64,000 nt of DNA from Breoghania sp. L-A4. Its GTDB lineage: Bacteria > Pseudomonadota > Alphaproteobacteria > Rhizobiales > Stappiaceae. A program made the translations under genes and the position numbers. This document shows positions 1 to 10,380 of the stretch, in pieces (within the stretch, counting starts at the first letter, position 1; each line of letters begins with the position of its first letter). The stretch is from contig NZ_CP031841.1 of NCBI RefSeq assembly GCF_003432385.1, positions 1,240,001 to 1,304,000 on the forward strand, written 5' to 3'. The notes beneath the pieces were generated by a model. The model worked only from the letters and a program-made list of their open reading frames with translations, did no database searches and was not told the DNA's origin.

Positions 1-2
1 AT

Positions 3-1868
3 CGCCAACTGGCGGATCTCGTCACGGTGACGGGCGGAGCCGCGCCCGACATTTCCATTCTGGACTCTGAGGAACGCATTCCCTGGGCGGGGCATTCGGC
101 CGCCTATGCGCTGGGTGACATCTATGCGGCGCTGCAGGCGCACCGCACCACGCTTGTCTTCGTCAACACGCGCTCGCAGGCGGAGAGACTGTTTCAGGAT
201 CTGTGGCGGATCAACGACGCCAATCTGCCCATTGCATTGCATCACGGATCGCTTGACGCCGGCCAGAGGCGCAAGGTCGAGGCGGCGATGACGGCGGGCG
301 CCTTGCGCGCCGTTGTCTGCACGTCCTCGCTGGACCTGGGCGTTGACTGGGGCGACATCGATCTCGTCATCAACGTCGGCGCGCCCAAGGGAGCGAGCCG
401 TCTGGCGCAACGGATCGGCCGCGCCAACCACCGCATGGATGAACCCTCCAAGGCGTTGCTGGTGCCGGCCAACCGGTTCGAGGTGCTCGAATGCCGGGCT
501 GCGCTCGAGGCCTCGCGCGACGGCGCGCAGGATACGCCGGCGCTTCGCGCGGGCGGGCTGGATGTTCTGGCGCAGCATGTTCTGGGTTCGGCCTGCGCGG
601 AACCCTTCGACGCGGACGCGCTGTTTGGCGAGGTGGTCTCCACCGAAAGCTATCGCGCGCTGGACCGCGAGACGTTCGACCGCGTGCTCGATTTCGCCGC
701 AACCGGCGGCTATGCGCTGAAGAGCTATGACCGGTACGCAAGACTGAAGCGCACGCCCGAAGGGCTGTGGCGCATTGCTCATCCACGCTTTGCGCAAAGT
801 TACCGGCTCAACGTGGGCACCATCGTGGAAGCGCCCATGCTCAAGGTGCGGCTGGTGCGCTCGGCCGCGCAAGGACGGCGCACGCCGGTTGGCCGTGGCG
901 GGCGTAAGCTGGGCGACATCGAGGAGTGGTTCATCGAGCAATTGGCGCCCGGCGACACGTTTATTTTCGCAGGCGAGATCTTGCGGTTCGAGGCCTTGAA
1001 GGAAAACGAGGTCTTCGTGTCGCGCGCGCATGCGGAGGCGCCGAAGATCCCGTCCTATCAGGGCGGAAAGTTTCCCCTGTCGACCTATCTCGCGGCGCGC
1101 GTCCGCGAGACGATCGCGCAGCCCGAGCGCTGGACGGAACTTCCCGATCAGGTGCGCGAGTGGCTGGAGGTGCAGCGTGAGAAATCCACACTTCCCGGCA
1201 GCGACGGCTTGTTGGTGGAGACCTATCCGCGCGCCAACAAACACTATCTCGTCTGCTATCCCTTCGAAGGACGGCTGGCGCATCAGACACTCGGCATGCT
1301 GCTCACCCGCCGGCTGGAACGCGCCGGCGCGAAGCCGATGGGGTTCGTCGCCAGCGACTATGCGCTGGCCGTGTGGGGACTGTCGGATCTCGGTCTGCAG
1401 ATCGGCAGCGGCCGGCTTTCGCTGGATGCATTGTTCGACGAGGACATGCTGGGGGACGATCTCGACGCATGGCTCGCGGAATCCAATCTTATGAAGCGCA
1501 GTTTCCGCAATTGCGCGATCATCGGAGGATTGATCGAGCGGCGGTTTCCGGGAGCCGAGAAGTCCGGCCGGCAGGTGACGATTTCCGCCGATCTGATCTA
1601 CGACGTGCTGCGCGCCCATGAGCCCGACCATATCCTGTTGCGCGCAACTTGGGCGGATGCCGCCTCCGGGTTGCTGGACATTGCACGCCTGAACGATTTT
1701 CTTCGTCGCATTCGCGGGCGAATCACTCATACTCCGCTGAGTTGCGTATCTCCTCTCGCGGTGCCGGTGATGTTGGAAATCGGTCGTGAGCCCATTTTCG
1801 GTGAAGCGCAGGAAGCGCTTCTCGCCGAATCCGTCGATGACCTCGTTCGCGAGGCAATGGAGTGGTAG
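3..1868 (+). CDS. Ligase-associated DNA damage response DEXH-box helicase (Lhr-like), 3' part
   Basis: Partial gene: the frame is open to the left edge of the window, so the N-terminal helicase lobe with Walker A and B is missing. The visible part begins in the second RecA-like lobe. It has a motif IV-like TLVFVNTR, a motif V-like block ending in TSSLDLGVDWGDIDLV, and a motif VI-like QRIGRANHR. The long C-terminal part resembles the winged-helix/beta-barrel extension of Lhr-type helicases. The family is an SF2 helicase encoded with an ATP-dependent DNA ligase, an MBL-fold exonuclease and a phosphoesterase, with a proposed role in DNA repair. The next gene is exactly that phosphoesterase (PdeM), which supports the assignment. 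The role in repair is family knowledge, not visible here. Confidence 0.9.
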   Translation, partial: RQLADLVTVTGGAAPDISILDSEERIPWAGHSAAYALGDIYAALQAHRTTLVFVNTRSQAERLFQDLWRINDANLPIALHHGSLDAGQRRKVEAAMTAGALRAVVCTSSLDLGVDWGDIDLVINVGAPKGASRLAQRIGRANHRMDEPSKALLVPANRFEVLECRAALEASRDGAQDTPALRAGGLDVLAQHVLGSACAEPFDADALFGEVVSTESYRALDRETFDRVLDFAATGGYALKSYDRYARLKRTPEGLWRIAHPRFAQSYRLNVGTIVEAPMLKVRLVRSAAQGRRTPVGRGGRKLGDIEEWFIEQLAPGDTFIFAGEILRFEALKENEVFVSRAHAEAPKIPSYQGGKFPLSTYLAARVRETIAQPERWTELPDQVREWLEVQREKSTLPGSDGLLVETYPRANKHYLVCYPFEGRLAHQTLGMLLTRRLERAGAKPMGFVASDYALAVWGLSDLGLQIGSGRLSLDALFDEDMLGDDLDAWLAESNLMKRSFRNCAIIGGLIERRFPGAEKSGRQVTISADLIYDVLRAHEPDHILLRATWADAASGLLDIARLNDFLRRIRGRITHTPLSCVSPLAVPVMLEIGREPIFGEAQEALLAESVDDLVREAMEW

Positions 1869-1890
1869 CAGCGTGTTCAGGCTTGGAAAG

Positions 1891-2733
1891 ATGCAATCAG
1901 CCGCGGCACGGGCTGTCGATTTGCCCTCTGATGGCGAAACCGGCGCGAGCCAGCAGCCGTCCACCGACCCTTTCCCCGCATTCTCGGTTGAACCGACGCA
2001 TATTGATCCCAACCGCATTTTCCCGCGGCGCGGCAGTGCCAGGCGCAAGGGAGAACTGCTGGGCGTTTCCGTCGCCGGCGAGGATCTCGGCCTGCACTCC
2101 TCGGGCACGCTGTGGTGGGAGGCGGAGCGCACGCTTGTTGTCGCCGATCTGCACTTCGAGAAAGGCTCGTCGTTCGCCAGGCACGGCGTGTTTCTGCCGC
2201 CCTATGACACGGCGGTGACGCTGGACAGACTGGCGGATCTTGTCGACACGTTCGATCCCGCCCGGGTCATTGCGCTTGGCGACAGCTTCCATGACGAGGA
2301 GGGCGCCGCGCGCATGCCGATCAATCAGCAGGTCCAGCTTGCCATGCTGCAGCTTGGCCGCGAGTGGATCTGGATGACCGGCAACCATGATCCGAAGGCG
2401 AGCAATGGCGTGTTCGGCGATCACGCGCATACGCTGACAATTCGCTCGCTGACCTTCCGGCACGAGCCGAGCGCCGAGCTTGTGATGGGCGAGGTCGCGG
2501 GCCATTTGCACCCCTTCGGACGGATCCGCCGCCACGGGCGCTCGGTCCGCCGTCCGTGTTTCGCATCCGACGGCGCCCGGCTGGTGCTGCCGGCGTTTGG
2601 ATCCCTGACCGGGGGATTGAACGTTCTCGATGATGCGTGGAGCGGGCTTTTCGCCGACGATGGTTTCACGGCCTATCTGCTGGGCGATGATCGCCTGTAT
2701 CCGATTGCGGCCCGCAAGCTGCGTGGCGACTGA
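1891..2733 (+). CDS. pdeM: Ligase-associated DNA damage response endonuclease PdeM
   Basis: Calcineurin-like metallophosphoesterase. Metal-binding motifs are visible in order: DLHFEKG (D-x-H), GDSFHD (GD-x-x-x-D) and GNHD, followed by a later GHLHP (G-H-x-H). It lies directly downstream of the helicase gene, the usual pairing for this repair cassette. The start is uncertain. The frame is open further upstream inside the helicase gene. ATG 1891 and GTG 1873 both give about 60 residues ahead of the conserved region (first conserved stretch LGVSVAGEDLGLH), more than the family normally has, so a later non-ATG start is possible. Confidence 0.85.
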   Translation: MQSAAARAVDLPSDGETGASQQPSTDPFPAFSVEPTHIDPNRIFPRRGSARRKGELLGVSVAGEDLGLHSSGTLWWEAERTLVVADLHFEKGSSFARHGVFLPPYDTAVTLDRLADLVDTFDPARVIALGDSFHDEEGAARMPINQQVQLAMLQLGREWIWMTGNHDPKASNGVFGDHAHTLTIRSLTFRHEPSAELVMGEVAGHLHPFGRIRRHGRSVRRPCFASDGARLVLPAFGSLTGGLNVLDDAWSGLFADDGFTAYLLGDDRLYPIAARKLRGD

Positions 2734-2897
2734 GCAGCCATACCCGACCGCAGTACGGCACGATCGGGCTTCCGGGGCGCGAGGCCGCGCGGATTTTCGC
2801 GTGGGGAGTGCGGCTGCATTTCAGGACAAGACTGGCTTCTTGAGCCGCGCCGTTTCCTGACCGGAGATGCGCAGCGGCCCGGGCTCGCCCGGCGGTG

Positions 2898-3692
2898 TCA
2901 GTCGCGGCGGAACACGACGCCCGCGAGCCATCCTGTGAACATGGCGATCAGCACACAGCCGATGCCGTAGAGCAGCGACTGGCTGTGCGCCAGCGTGTAG
3001 GTGATCTGCTCGAAGCCGCTCTTGGCGATGGTCAGTTCCTGCTCCTGGCTTGCAAGCAGCGCGCCGCCGCGAAACAGATGAATTGTCACCGTGTACGCGC
3101 CGTCGGGCACATTGGCCGGAAGGGGAATCGTGGTCCTGAAGAGCGCATCGCTCAGGAACTCCACTTTGCCGGATTCCTCGGTGTAGAGACCGCTTTTCAG
3201 CTTGAGGCGGATAAAGGCGTCGCGATAGGACCGCGAGAAGACGAGTTGCTCGCGCTGGCCGATGGCGGCGGGCAGGATGAGGTTGTCGACGCCGATCTGC
3301 CGGCGTTTGAGCACGGCCGGGGAGGCGATCGACTCCAGCGGCCGCGACCCGTGCAGCGAATAAAACGAGGGCACGTCGAGGAAGGTCAGGGAGTTGCGGT
3401 TGACCCAGACGCCGAACAGCCGCTCCTTGCGCCGCGTTACCACATCCTCGGGTGTGCCGGTCGCCACGACCACGATGTCGTATGGATCGGGGCGCGATAC
3501 GGTGCGCGCATCGCGTTCAACCACGCCGAAGACGACAATTTCCGTGCCGGTGAAATTCGATGTGATGCTGACTTTTGGCGCGGAGAGGGCGGTTACCAGG
3601 GTTTCCGCGTCGGCAGCAGGGATCGCGGACCCGAAGCCCGCGCCGAGCGCGGCGGCCTGAAGCAACGGCATGATCGTGCTGCGGACGGTCAC
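2898..3692 (-). CDS. TIGR02186 family membrane-anchored protein
   Basis: 264 residues. There is an N-terminal hydrophobic signal with a likely cleavage after ADA near residue 29, a beta-rich periplasmic domain, and one hydrophobic segment near the C-terminus (about residues 235-258, ending in VVFRRD). This is the architecture of the TIGR02186 family, whose function is unknown. Its start overlaps the stop of the TauE/SafE-type exporter gene by 4 bases, so the two are translationally coupled. This family is commonly found beside such exporters in alphaproteobacteria, suggesting a periplasmic accessory role in anion export. That role is inference. Confidence 0.8.
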   Translation of the reverse strand: MTVRSTIMPLLQAAALGAGFGSAIPAADAETLVTALSAPKVSITSNFTGTEIVVFGVVERDARTVSRPDPYDIVVVATGTPEDVVTRRKERLFGVWVNRNSLTFLDVPSFYSLHGSRPLESIASPAVLKRRQIGVDNLILPAAIGQREQLVFSRSYRDAFIRLKLKSGLYTEESGKVEFLSDALFRTTIPLPANVPDGAYTVTIHLFRGGALLASQEQELTIAKSGFEQITYTLAHSQSLLYGIGCVLIAMFTGWLAGVVFRRD

Positions 3693-4714
3693 TGGCGCGC
3701 CTCCGCCCGGACGGCCAGGGAAAACAATTCGTCCGGCATGATCACCAGATCGACCGCGAAGCGGACACCGACCGCAAGGACCACCAGCGCCAGCAGGGCA
3801 CGCAATTGCTCGCCGCGCAGCTTCTGTCCCATTTGCGCGCCCAGTTGGGCACCCATCACGCCGCCGATCATCAGCGTCAGCGCCAGGACGGCATCCACCG
3901 ACTGGTTGTTTATCGCGTGAAGAATGGTGGCCGCGGCCATTGTGAAAAGGATCTGTACCAGCGAGGTGCCGATCACCACGTTCGTGGGAACCCGCAGCAG
4001 ATAGATCAGCGCGGGCACCATGATGAAGCCGCCACCGATGCCCAGCACGGATCCGAGAAAGCCGATGGTCGCCCCAAGCACGATGATCGGAATGACGCTG
4101 ACATAGAGCCTGGAGCGGCGAAACCGCATCTTGAACGGAAGCCCGTGGATCCAGTTGTGCTGGCCCGGTCTGCGAAGGGCGAGTTGGGTTCCAGCGCGCG
4201 CGCGCATGATGGCGCGCATCGATTCAATCAGCATCAGGCCGCCGATCAGGCCGAGAAAGGAAACGTAGGAGATCGAGATGACGAGATCGAGCTGCCCCAT
4301 CTGGCTCAGCAGGGTGAACAGCCAGACGCCGACCCCTGATCCGACGATGCCCGCAACCAGCAGCACCGAGGCGAGCTTGAAATCGATCGATTTTCGCCGC
4401 CAGTAGGTCAATGCGCCGGATGATGAGGAGGCGACGATCTGCGCCGTGACGGAGGCGACGGCCACGGCGGGTGAAATGCCGGTGAAAATCAGCAGCGGCG
4501 TCAGCAGGAACCCGCCACCGATGCCGAACAGTCCCGAGAGGAACCCGACGGCGCCGCCCATGCCCAGAACCATGAACATGTTGACAGGCATTTCGGCGAT
4601 GGGCAGGTAGATCTGCAACGGCGCTATCCGGGGCTCGGCATTGCGGAGCATGCGCTCCGCGCTTCGGTACTGGCGGTCTGGCGGGATAAAGCGCCTGACA
4701 AACATCTGTGTCAA
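3689..4714 (-). CDS. TSUP family transporter (sulfite exporter TauE/SafE family)
   Basis: Polytopic membrane protein with two copies of the family's signature: GFLSGLFGIGGGFLLTPLL near the N-terminus and GFLGSVLGIGGGFIMVPAL in the second half. These are the two inverted halves of a TSUP transporter. Known members export sulfite, sulfoacetate or related organosulfur anions; the substrate here cannot be read. The ATG at 4714 gives 341 residues. Related proteins usually begin at the residues QIYLPIAE, which would correspond to a TTG at 4618, so the longer N-terminus may not be translated. First gene of a two-gene unit with the TIGR02186 protein. Confidence 0.88.
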   Translation of the reverse strand: MTQMFVRRFIPPDRQYRSAERMLRNAEPRIAPLQIYLPIAEMPVNMFMVLGMGGAVGFLSGLFGIGGGFLLTPLLIFTGISPAVAVASVTAQIVASSSSGALTYWRRKSIDFKLASVLLVAGIVGSGVGVWLFTLLSQMGQLDLVISISYVSFLGLIGGLMLIESMRAIMRARAGTQLALRRPGQHNWIHGLPFKMRFRRSRLYVSVIPIIVLGATIGFLGSVLGIGGGFIMVPALIYLLRVPTNVVIGTSLVQILFTMAAATILHAINNQSVDAVLALTLMIGGVMGAQLGAQMGQKLRGEQLRALLALVVLAVGVRFAVDLVIMPDELFSLAVRAEARQ

Positions 4715-4932
4715 CGGCCCGACGTAACATGCTTTGCATTGGCTGCGCCGGCGCCGCGAACGACCGGTAGCGGCACCATGCGAGGCCGTTGAGCGACACG
4801 CCTGTTACACTGTCATCTCGACATGCGAAAGTCGATGGCCATCAATGTGTTGGCGTCGGCATGTCGTGTCCCGGCAACGCCCGCCGTTTCCATGTTGCAA
4901 GCCGTTGGGACGCTCGTTCAAGGCCGGTTGCG

Positions 4933-7900
4933 TCAGATGGCGCGACCACCCAGCACCTGGATCAGTTTGCGGTCGATGACCCCTGTCACCGGCATGCCGG
5001 ATTGCTTCTGGAAAGCCCGCACGGCATCGCGAGTCTTGGGACCGCTCATCCCGTCCGCCGGGCCTGTGTCAAAGCCCAGTTCGCCCAGGAGAAGCTGGGC
5101 CTGCAAGACCAGTTCGTCCGAAACCGCGTTCGCCTGTTTCACAGCCGCGCCACCCGTCCACTGCGGATCCAACGTCACGGTGTTGGTTTCCTCCGCGACA
5201 GGTTCCGCAACCCAGGTGCTGACCAGAAGTCTGGCCGCGGAGAGATCCTGCGGGCTCATTTTCTTGGCGATTTCGTCACGCTTGGCGGAGGCGTCGGCGT
5301 CACCCTGTTGGGCGGCCAGCGTGAACCAGCGGTAGGATTCGATCATGTCCTGGCCGACGCCGAAGCCGCGCGCATAGAGGATGCCGAGATTGTACTGGCT
5401 GTCGCGGACGCCCAAACGCGAGGCTTTCTTGAACCATTGCGTCGCCTTGGCGAAGTCCGGCGCATCGACACCGCCCGCGGCGTAGAGCACGGCGAGATTG
5501 TGCATGGCCTTGGCGTTGCCCTGGTCTGCTGCGCGGATGTACCACTCGCGCGCCTTGTCTGTGTCGCGGCTAACGCCGCGGCCCTTTTCGTACAGGCTTC
5601 CAAGGCGGTATTGGGCCGGTGCCAGGCCGCCCTCCGCGGCCCGGGCGTACCATTCCGCGGCCTTGACCTGATCGGCGAGGACGCCGCGTCCTTCGGTGTA
5701 GCGGGCGGCGATTTCAAATTGCGCACGCGGATTGCCGTTGGCCGCGGCAAGACGAAGGCTCAGCGGGCCGACCGCCTCTTCCGGCATCGGCGCGGAAAGT
5801 CCCAGATCGTGCTCGGAGGAATCCTGTGGGCTGCCGATCGTCGCTTCCAGGCTGGGCGATGCCGTCGCCATGGCGACCTGCGGCGGCGCGAATGCGCGGG
5901 TCGCGGCGTCCGGCGCGATGCTTGCCATCACGCTGGGCCGGGCGGGCCCGGCAGAAAAACTCTCCGCCACGGAAGGCGGGGTCGTCTTGAAGCGACCCGG
6001 GCCGCCAATGGCGGCTGGAAGGCGATCTGGTCGTCGGGCCGGGAGGCGACGGCGTCCGGCAGCACGGTTCCGGTGGTGTCTGATCTCGCCGTTGATTGGC
6101 TGGGTGGCGCTGAGGTTCGCGGGCCTGCGGGGTCACGCACCGGCTCCGCGGGCGAGGCTGTCGTGGGCGCAATCGCGGTCGGGGACGCCTTTTGCGGAGC
6201 GGTCGTCGCAGACATCATGCTGGCTGGCTTGGCGATCAGGCTCGTGATCTGATCAATGCGTTCCGGCGTGGCCATTTTAAGCGCGCCGATCGCCAGGATG
6301 ACGGCCGCCGCGGCAAGCACGATGGGGCGCCTGGAGCGCAGCACCCGGCGCAGCAGACTCTTGGGCTTGTCGTCCGTCGCGGCGCCAAGTCCGGTTGCCT
6401 CGTCGACGATCTCCGCACCGAACTCTGCCGGTTCAGCGCTGTCGGCCTTTCTGGAGGCGCCACCCTTCAGGCGATCCAGGAGGCTGCGGCGGCCTCCAGT
6501 GGCTCCGTCTTCGGGCGCGGCGCTGGAGCCGAGTCTCTCGGCTTCGATCTCGCTCGCGGCCGCCTGGGCCGCGCGCCGCGCGGCGGCGATGAAATCGGCC
6601 TTGCGGTCGCGCGGGCCCTCGGGTGCGTCCGCCTCAGAGCCGCGCGGGGCGCCGCGGTCGCTGTGTTCGCGCAGCAGCGCGGCCAGGTTCGGCTTGCCGC
6701 TTCCCGGTTCCAGTGGCAGATCCGCGGGCAGATAGGCGTCGTCACCGGCGGCGCGCGCATGGTCGCCGGCGAGCGCCGATTCCAGGGCGCTTTCCATCGG
6801 GGTCTGGGGGGCTGGTTGCCGCCGCGCCCGCCGCCGGTTGCGCCGGCCGCGAAGGATTGTGCGGGCATGGTGACATGCGCCGCGCGTCCGCCCTGTCCGG
6901 CCATCGCGTATCCGGCGTGCTCCTGAACCTCGGCGGCGTCGTCCTCAAGCATCGACAAACGATCGACAATGGCGTTCAGGGCCGACTGGATTTCGGCGAC
7001 GCCCGCATCCGCGTCGAGCGATCCGGCGCCGGCGGCCCGCATCAGGCGGCTGAGATCGCCGCGCAACGCGTCAATGTCGTCATGCCGCTGGTCCGTATGG
7101 CCCGGCGATTCAACGGCGCCGGAGTGCCGGCCGTCGCTCAGCGCGCCGCCGATCTGGCCGAGAGCCGCCTCGATTTCACCGAGCCCGGACAGGCGATCTT
7201 CGGTCGCGTCCAACTGCCCCGCGATCACGGCAATCTGTTGCTCGATGCGCGCCAGAGCCGCGTCGTCGGGCGTCACCCGGTCGCCGCTTGTCAGCGCGCG
7301 CGCCAGCTCCCGGATCTGCGGCTCAAGAATTTCGGCAAGACGATCGGGCTGCGTCAGTTCGCGCCGGAGCTCCGCCACATCGCGGCGCAGCGAGGCTATG
7401 TCGCCGTTCTGGTGTTCCGAAGGCGCGCTGTCGTCAAAACTGGTGACGAGCGCACCGATCTGCGACTGCAGATCGTCATAGCGGCGCGTGTCCGACACGC
7501 GCTCGACGGCGTCATCGATGCGCCGAGCGGCCGCTTCGAGCATGTCCAGGCCCGGCGGATTGGTGTTGAACGCGTCAAGCTTGTCCGTTAGCGCGTCGAT
7601 ACGCGTGGCCAGAAGATCGAGGATCGTGTCGTATTTCGTATCGTCCGCGGGTCGCCGCTCGATGCTGTCGAGCCGTCCGACGATTTCGCTCAGACGCGCG
7701 TCGACGCGATCGGGTTTCGCGCTGGCGCGATCTTCCGACAGCATCGTGCAGATGCGTTCCAGACGATGGTTGAGCCGGTCGAAGGCATCGGTCTCCGGCA
7801 ACCGCTGTTCCATCGCGGTGATCCGTTCGCCGACATCGCCGGATTGCGTCAGCGCATGCTCGAGCTCGCCGATCCGCTCGGCGACGCCGCGCAGCCGGTC

Positions 7901-9207
7901 ATCGACGCTGCGCACCACATCGCGCACGTCGAGTTCGCTGATCATCCGCCGCAGCGCCTGGATCTCGTTTTCCAGATGCACCACGTCCACGCCGCTGCCC
8001 TGGTTCGCGGCCCGTTCGAGGCGGTCGGACAGATTGCCGAGACGATCTTCGAGAGCTTGAAATTCATTCAGCTTCGGCAGGTTCGCCAGCGTGTTCTCGA
8101 TATCGACGAGCCGGTCGTCCAGCCCGTTCAGGATCCGGGGATCTCCGACCATCCGCCGCAGTTCGTCAAGCCGCTGGACGATATGGCCGTAGCCAAGCTC
8201 GAGCGTCTTCACTGTGCCGTCGATGTTGTTGTCGATCACCGCCTCGCGCAGTTGCGCGATCTCCGAGCGCAGGGCGTCGATGGTGTCGGTGCCGGCGGCT
8301 TCTCCATGAAGGCGTTCGACCAGATCAGCGAGCCGGTTCATGTCGCTGAGGTCACGACGGCTGGCGCCGCCGCGCTCATGGCTGACGATCGCCTGGCGCA
8401 GATCCGCCATCTCCGTTCGCAGGCCGTCGAACTCCGCGTCGCGCGGTTCGCGAAGCGAGTCGATGCGCCCGGCGAGGGCGCTGAAATGTTGGTCGATGTC
8501 ACCGCCGCCGCGCGTCTGCGGTGTCTCGGCGCGTTCGCGTCGCGGGGAACCATCATGCGGCCCTCGCAGGTCGTTCTTTCGTGCTGAAATCTCGTCGATC
8601 GCGGATTGCAGCGACCGTTTGCGCGGCGCCGCCGCCGGCCCTGGCGTCGGCCGTGCGGGCGAGCCCTGTCCCGGGTCTGCGTTGCGGCTTGCGGGCTGGC
8701 CGCGCTGTCGCCGGCAAGCGTGCGAACGCGGCGGTCGAGATTGTCCAGTGTCGCCAGCACCCGTTCAACGCGCTTGGCGCGAGCGGTATCGTTGTTTGTG
8801 CGCTTGCGCGGCGCGGTGTCGCGCGGTTCGGGCTGTTGTGGCGCCGCGCGGCCGCGTGCCCGGGTCTCGCCAAGCAGATCATCGAGCGCCCGGGCGATTT
8901 CCGCGACTTGCTGCATGTCGCCGTCCTGGGCCGTCGCGTCGCGCGGCGCCGCCGGAGCGTGGCGACGTGCGGCCGTGGCCGTATTGCTCAGACGTTCCAC
9001 GCGATCTCGAAGAGGTTCTTTTGCTCTCACGGCTTCCCTGGATCTTTCCTGGATATGCGCACGCGGTGCTTCCTGCGGCTGCGGAGCGTGCGCGCCCTTG
9101 CGGATAAGCCCGTTCAGCCACTCGCCGACCGGGACTCCGGCCTCGCGCGCTGCTTCGAGGGCCCACTCGCGGGCATCATTGTCCACACCACGAACGCTCC
9201 ACGACAT
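4933..9207 (-). pseudogene. PodJ-like polar localization factor with Sel1 repeats and peptidoglycan-binding domain (frameshifted three times)
   Basis: One large gene read in four successive frame segments. The N-terminal segment (from 9207) begins MSWSVRGVDNDAREWALEAA, typical of rhizobial PodJ-like proteins. Next comes a long coiled-coil region (about 8690 to 6815). Then a basic/acidic linker with one membrane segment (RRPIVLAAAAVILAIGAL, near 6300). Last are about four to five Sel1-like repeats of the type A-x-x-x-LG-x-x-Y-x-x-G-x-GV (about 5750-5260) and a C-terminal PG_binding_1 domain. Frame breaks fall near 8660-8710, at a run of six Gs at 6806-6811, and near 5995-6020. Each is repaired by adding one base. 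PodJ organises the cell pole (flagellum, holdfast or division polarity) in Caulobacter and rhizobia. I think sequencing error is more likely than loss of the gene. Confidence 0.8.
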
Positions 9208-9383
9208 GAGGCGTCTCCGCTATACCACTGAATACCGATAGGACCGGCTGACGTGTCGGCACACCATCTCCTGGCCAATCGGACGCCGCTTTTGGCGTGA
9301 TTGAGCAGGCTTGTTCTGTTGAGCAATCTTTAACAGACAGGGTAAACGTCGAGTTAATGAGGGCGATCTTGTTGAAATTACAA

Positions 9384-9399
9384 GTTAATCGAAATTAAC
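9384..9399. promoter_or_regulatory. Palindrome GTTAAT-CGAA-ATTAAC upstream of podJ-like gene
   Basis: Perfect 6-base arms with a 4-base spacer in an AT-rich island about 180 bases before the podJ-like start. It has TTAA elements that recall CtrA half-sites, but the spacing is 6 rather than the canonical 7 bases, so the binding factor is unknown. Confidence 0.3.
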
Positions 9400-9522
9400 G
9401 ATTTCGCCTGATTGTTGCGTTTCAGTATCTCGCGGCCAAGGGACGCGAACGCAGGAGACGCCTTGGTTCCCGATGCGTCAAATCGACCGCCCGCTGGAAA
9501 TCTCTGAGCACGCTCTGGACGT

Positions 9523-9536
9523 TTACGTTCACGTAA
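9523..9536. promoter_or_regulatory. LiuR-like operator candidate before merR
   Basis: Perfect inverted repeat TTACGT-TC-ACGTAA, preceded by GACGT, 140 bases before the start of the MerR gene. The same core (GACGTTTACG) recurs at 10286-10303 before the first acyl-CoA dehydrogenase. MerR-type regulators of fatty- and branched-chain acid catabolism in proteobacteria (LiuR group) recognise palindromes of this kind. Binding by the adjacent MerR protein is inference. Confidence 0.5.
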
Positions 9537-9675
9537 GCTATGTGACGGCAAAAGCTGGTGCCGTGCTGCCGTCCGATGACCGTGCCTCACAATTCGGGCT
9601 CTCGTCGCGGCGGCTGGATGCGCGCACCCGGTTTCGGGTCAACGACCTGCCGGCGCAATCAATCGGAATGGATCC

Positions 9676-10149
9676 ATGAGTGAAGCACTATCTCTGAACG
9701 ACCCTCTTTCGCTGGACGACGACATCGTTTCCGCGATGGCCGCGTCGGACAAGTCGAGCAAGAAGACCAGTTTTTCCATCGGCGAGCTTGCCAAGGAATT
9801 CGGGATTACCCTGCGCACCCTGCGCTTTTATGAAGACAAGGGGCTTCTCAATCCCCGTCGTGCCGGTCTCACCCGCATTTACACGCGTCGCGACCGGGCG
9901 CGCCTCAAACTCGTCCTGATGGGCAAGAATGTCGGCTTCTCGCTCAACGAGATCCTCGATATGCTCGATCTCTATGATTTGCGCGACGGTCAGGTCACGC
10001 AGTTGCGCGTTGCGCTCGACAAATTCTCCGAGCAGATCGGCGTGCTGCAGAAACAGAAGTCGGACATCGAGCAGGCGATCGACGAACTCGGACGCACGGT
10101 CCAGATCGTGTCGGGCATGTTGAAGCAGAAGGAAGCAGCGGGCGAGTAG
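9676..10149 (+). CDS. MerR family transcriptional regulator, probable beta-oxidation regulator
   Basis: 157 residues. The winged HTH of the MerR family lies at about residues 33-100, with FSIGELAKEFGITLRTLRFYE and the wing GLTRIYTRRDRARL. It is followed by a coiled-coil dimerisation helix (residues about 105-150). There is no cysteine-rich metal-binding loop, so it is not a CueR/ZntR-type metal sensor. It is encoded immediately before a run of acyl-CoA dehydrogenase, thiolase and FadB genes. Palindromes of one motif lie before it and before the first dehydrogenase gene. I infer control of these catabolic genes and autoregulation. Confidence 0.85.
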   Translation: MSEALSLNDPLSLDDDIVSAMAASDKSSKKTSFSIGELAKEFGITLRTLRFYEDKGLLNPRRAGLTRIYTRRDRARLKLVLMGKNVGFSLNEILDMLDLYDLRDGQVTQLRVALDKFSEQIGVLQKQKSDIEQAIDELGRTVQIVSGMLKQKEAAGE

Positions 10150-10285
10150 GCGTCCGCGTTGACAATATAGGCCGTTGTTCCGGCTGTGCTTTGGACCGTG
10201 GTTTGTTGCCCGTGCGTTTGTGCGCGACATGCCGTAAGGAGACCATTGTCGCGGGCGCGGCGACATCCTATAACGCTACAAAGCT

Positions 10286-10303
10286 GACGTTTACGCAAAC
10301 GTC
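10286..10303. promoter_or_regulatory. Operator candidate GACGTTT-ACGC-AAACGTC
   Basis: Perfect palindrome with 7-base arms, 78 bases before the GTG start of the first acyl-CoA dehydrogenase gene. It shares the GACGTTTACG core with the palindrome at 9523-9536. It is probably the operator of the adjacent MerR regulator; the pairing is inference. Confidence 0.55.
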
Positions 10304-10380
10304 ATGTTGAATTGGGCGCCAGTGCCGCGCCGGATTCGGCGATGCCATGCAGGCCAAGCCATGTCAGGGAGGACAATGCC

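Larger units (their letters stand above)
9208..9675. other. Intergenic region between podJ-like gene and merR
   Basis: 468 bases with no convincing gene on either strand. The part at 9310-9420 is AT-rich for this genome and probably holds the podJ promoter. It contains the palindrome at 9384-9399. The right half holds the TTACGT-TC-ACGTAA palindrome at 9523-9536, proposed below as a MerR-family operator. Confidence 0.6.

Noticed and set aside
2895-3920. Plus-strand open frame across the TIGR02186 gene
   Set aside because: Antisense shadow overlapping two coupled genes on the minus strand.
9292-9310. Insertion sequence or transposase remnants anywhere in the window
   Set aside because: Looked for transposase-like frames and terminal repeats; none found. 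The only mobile element is the tRNA-Phe prophage.
9384-9399. CtrA site before the podJ-like gene
   Set aside because: TTAA elements are spaced 6, not 7, bases apart and flanking consensus is absent; kept only as a palindrome of unknown use.
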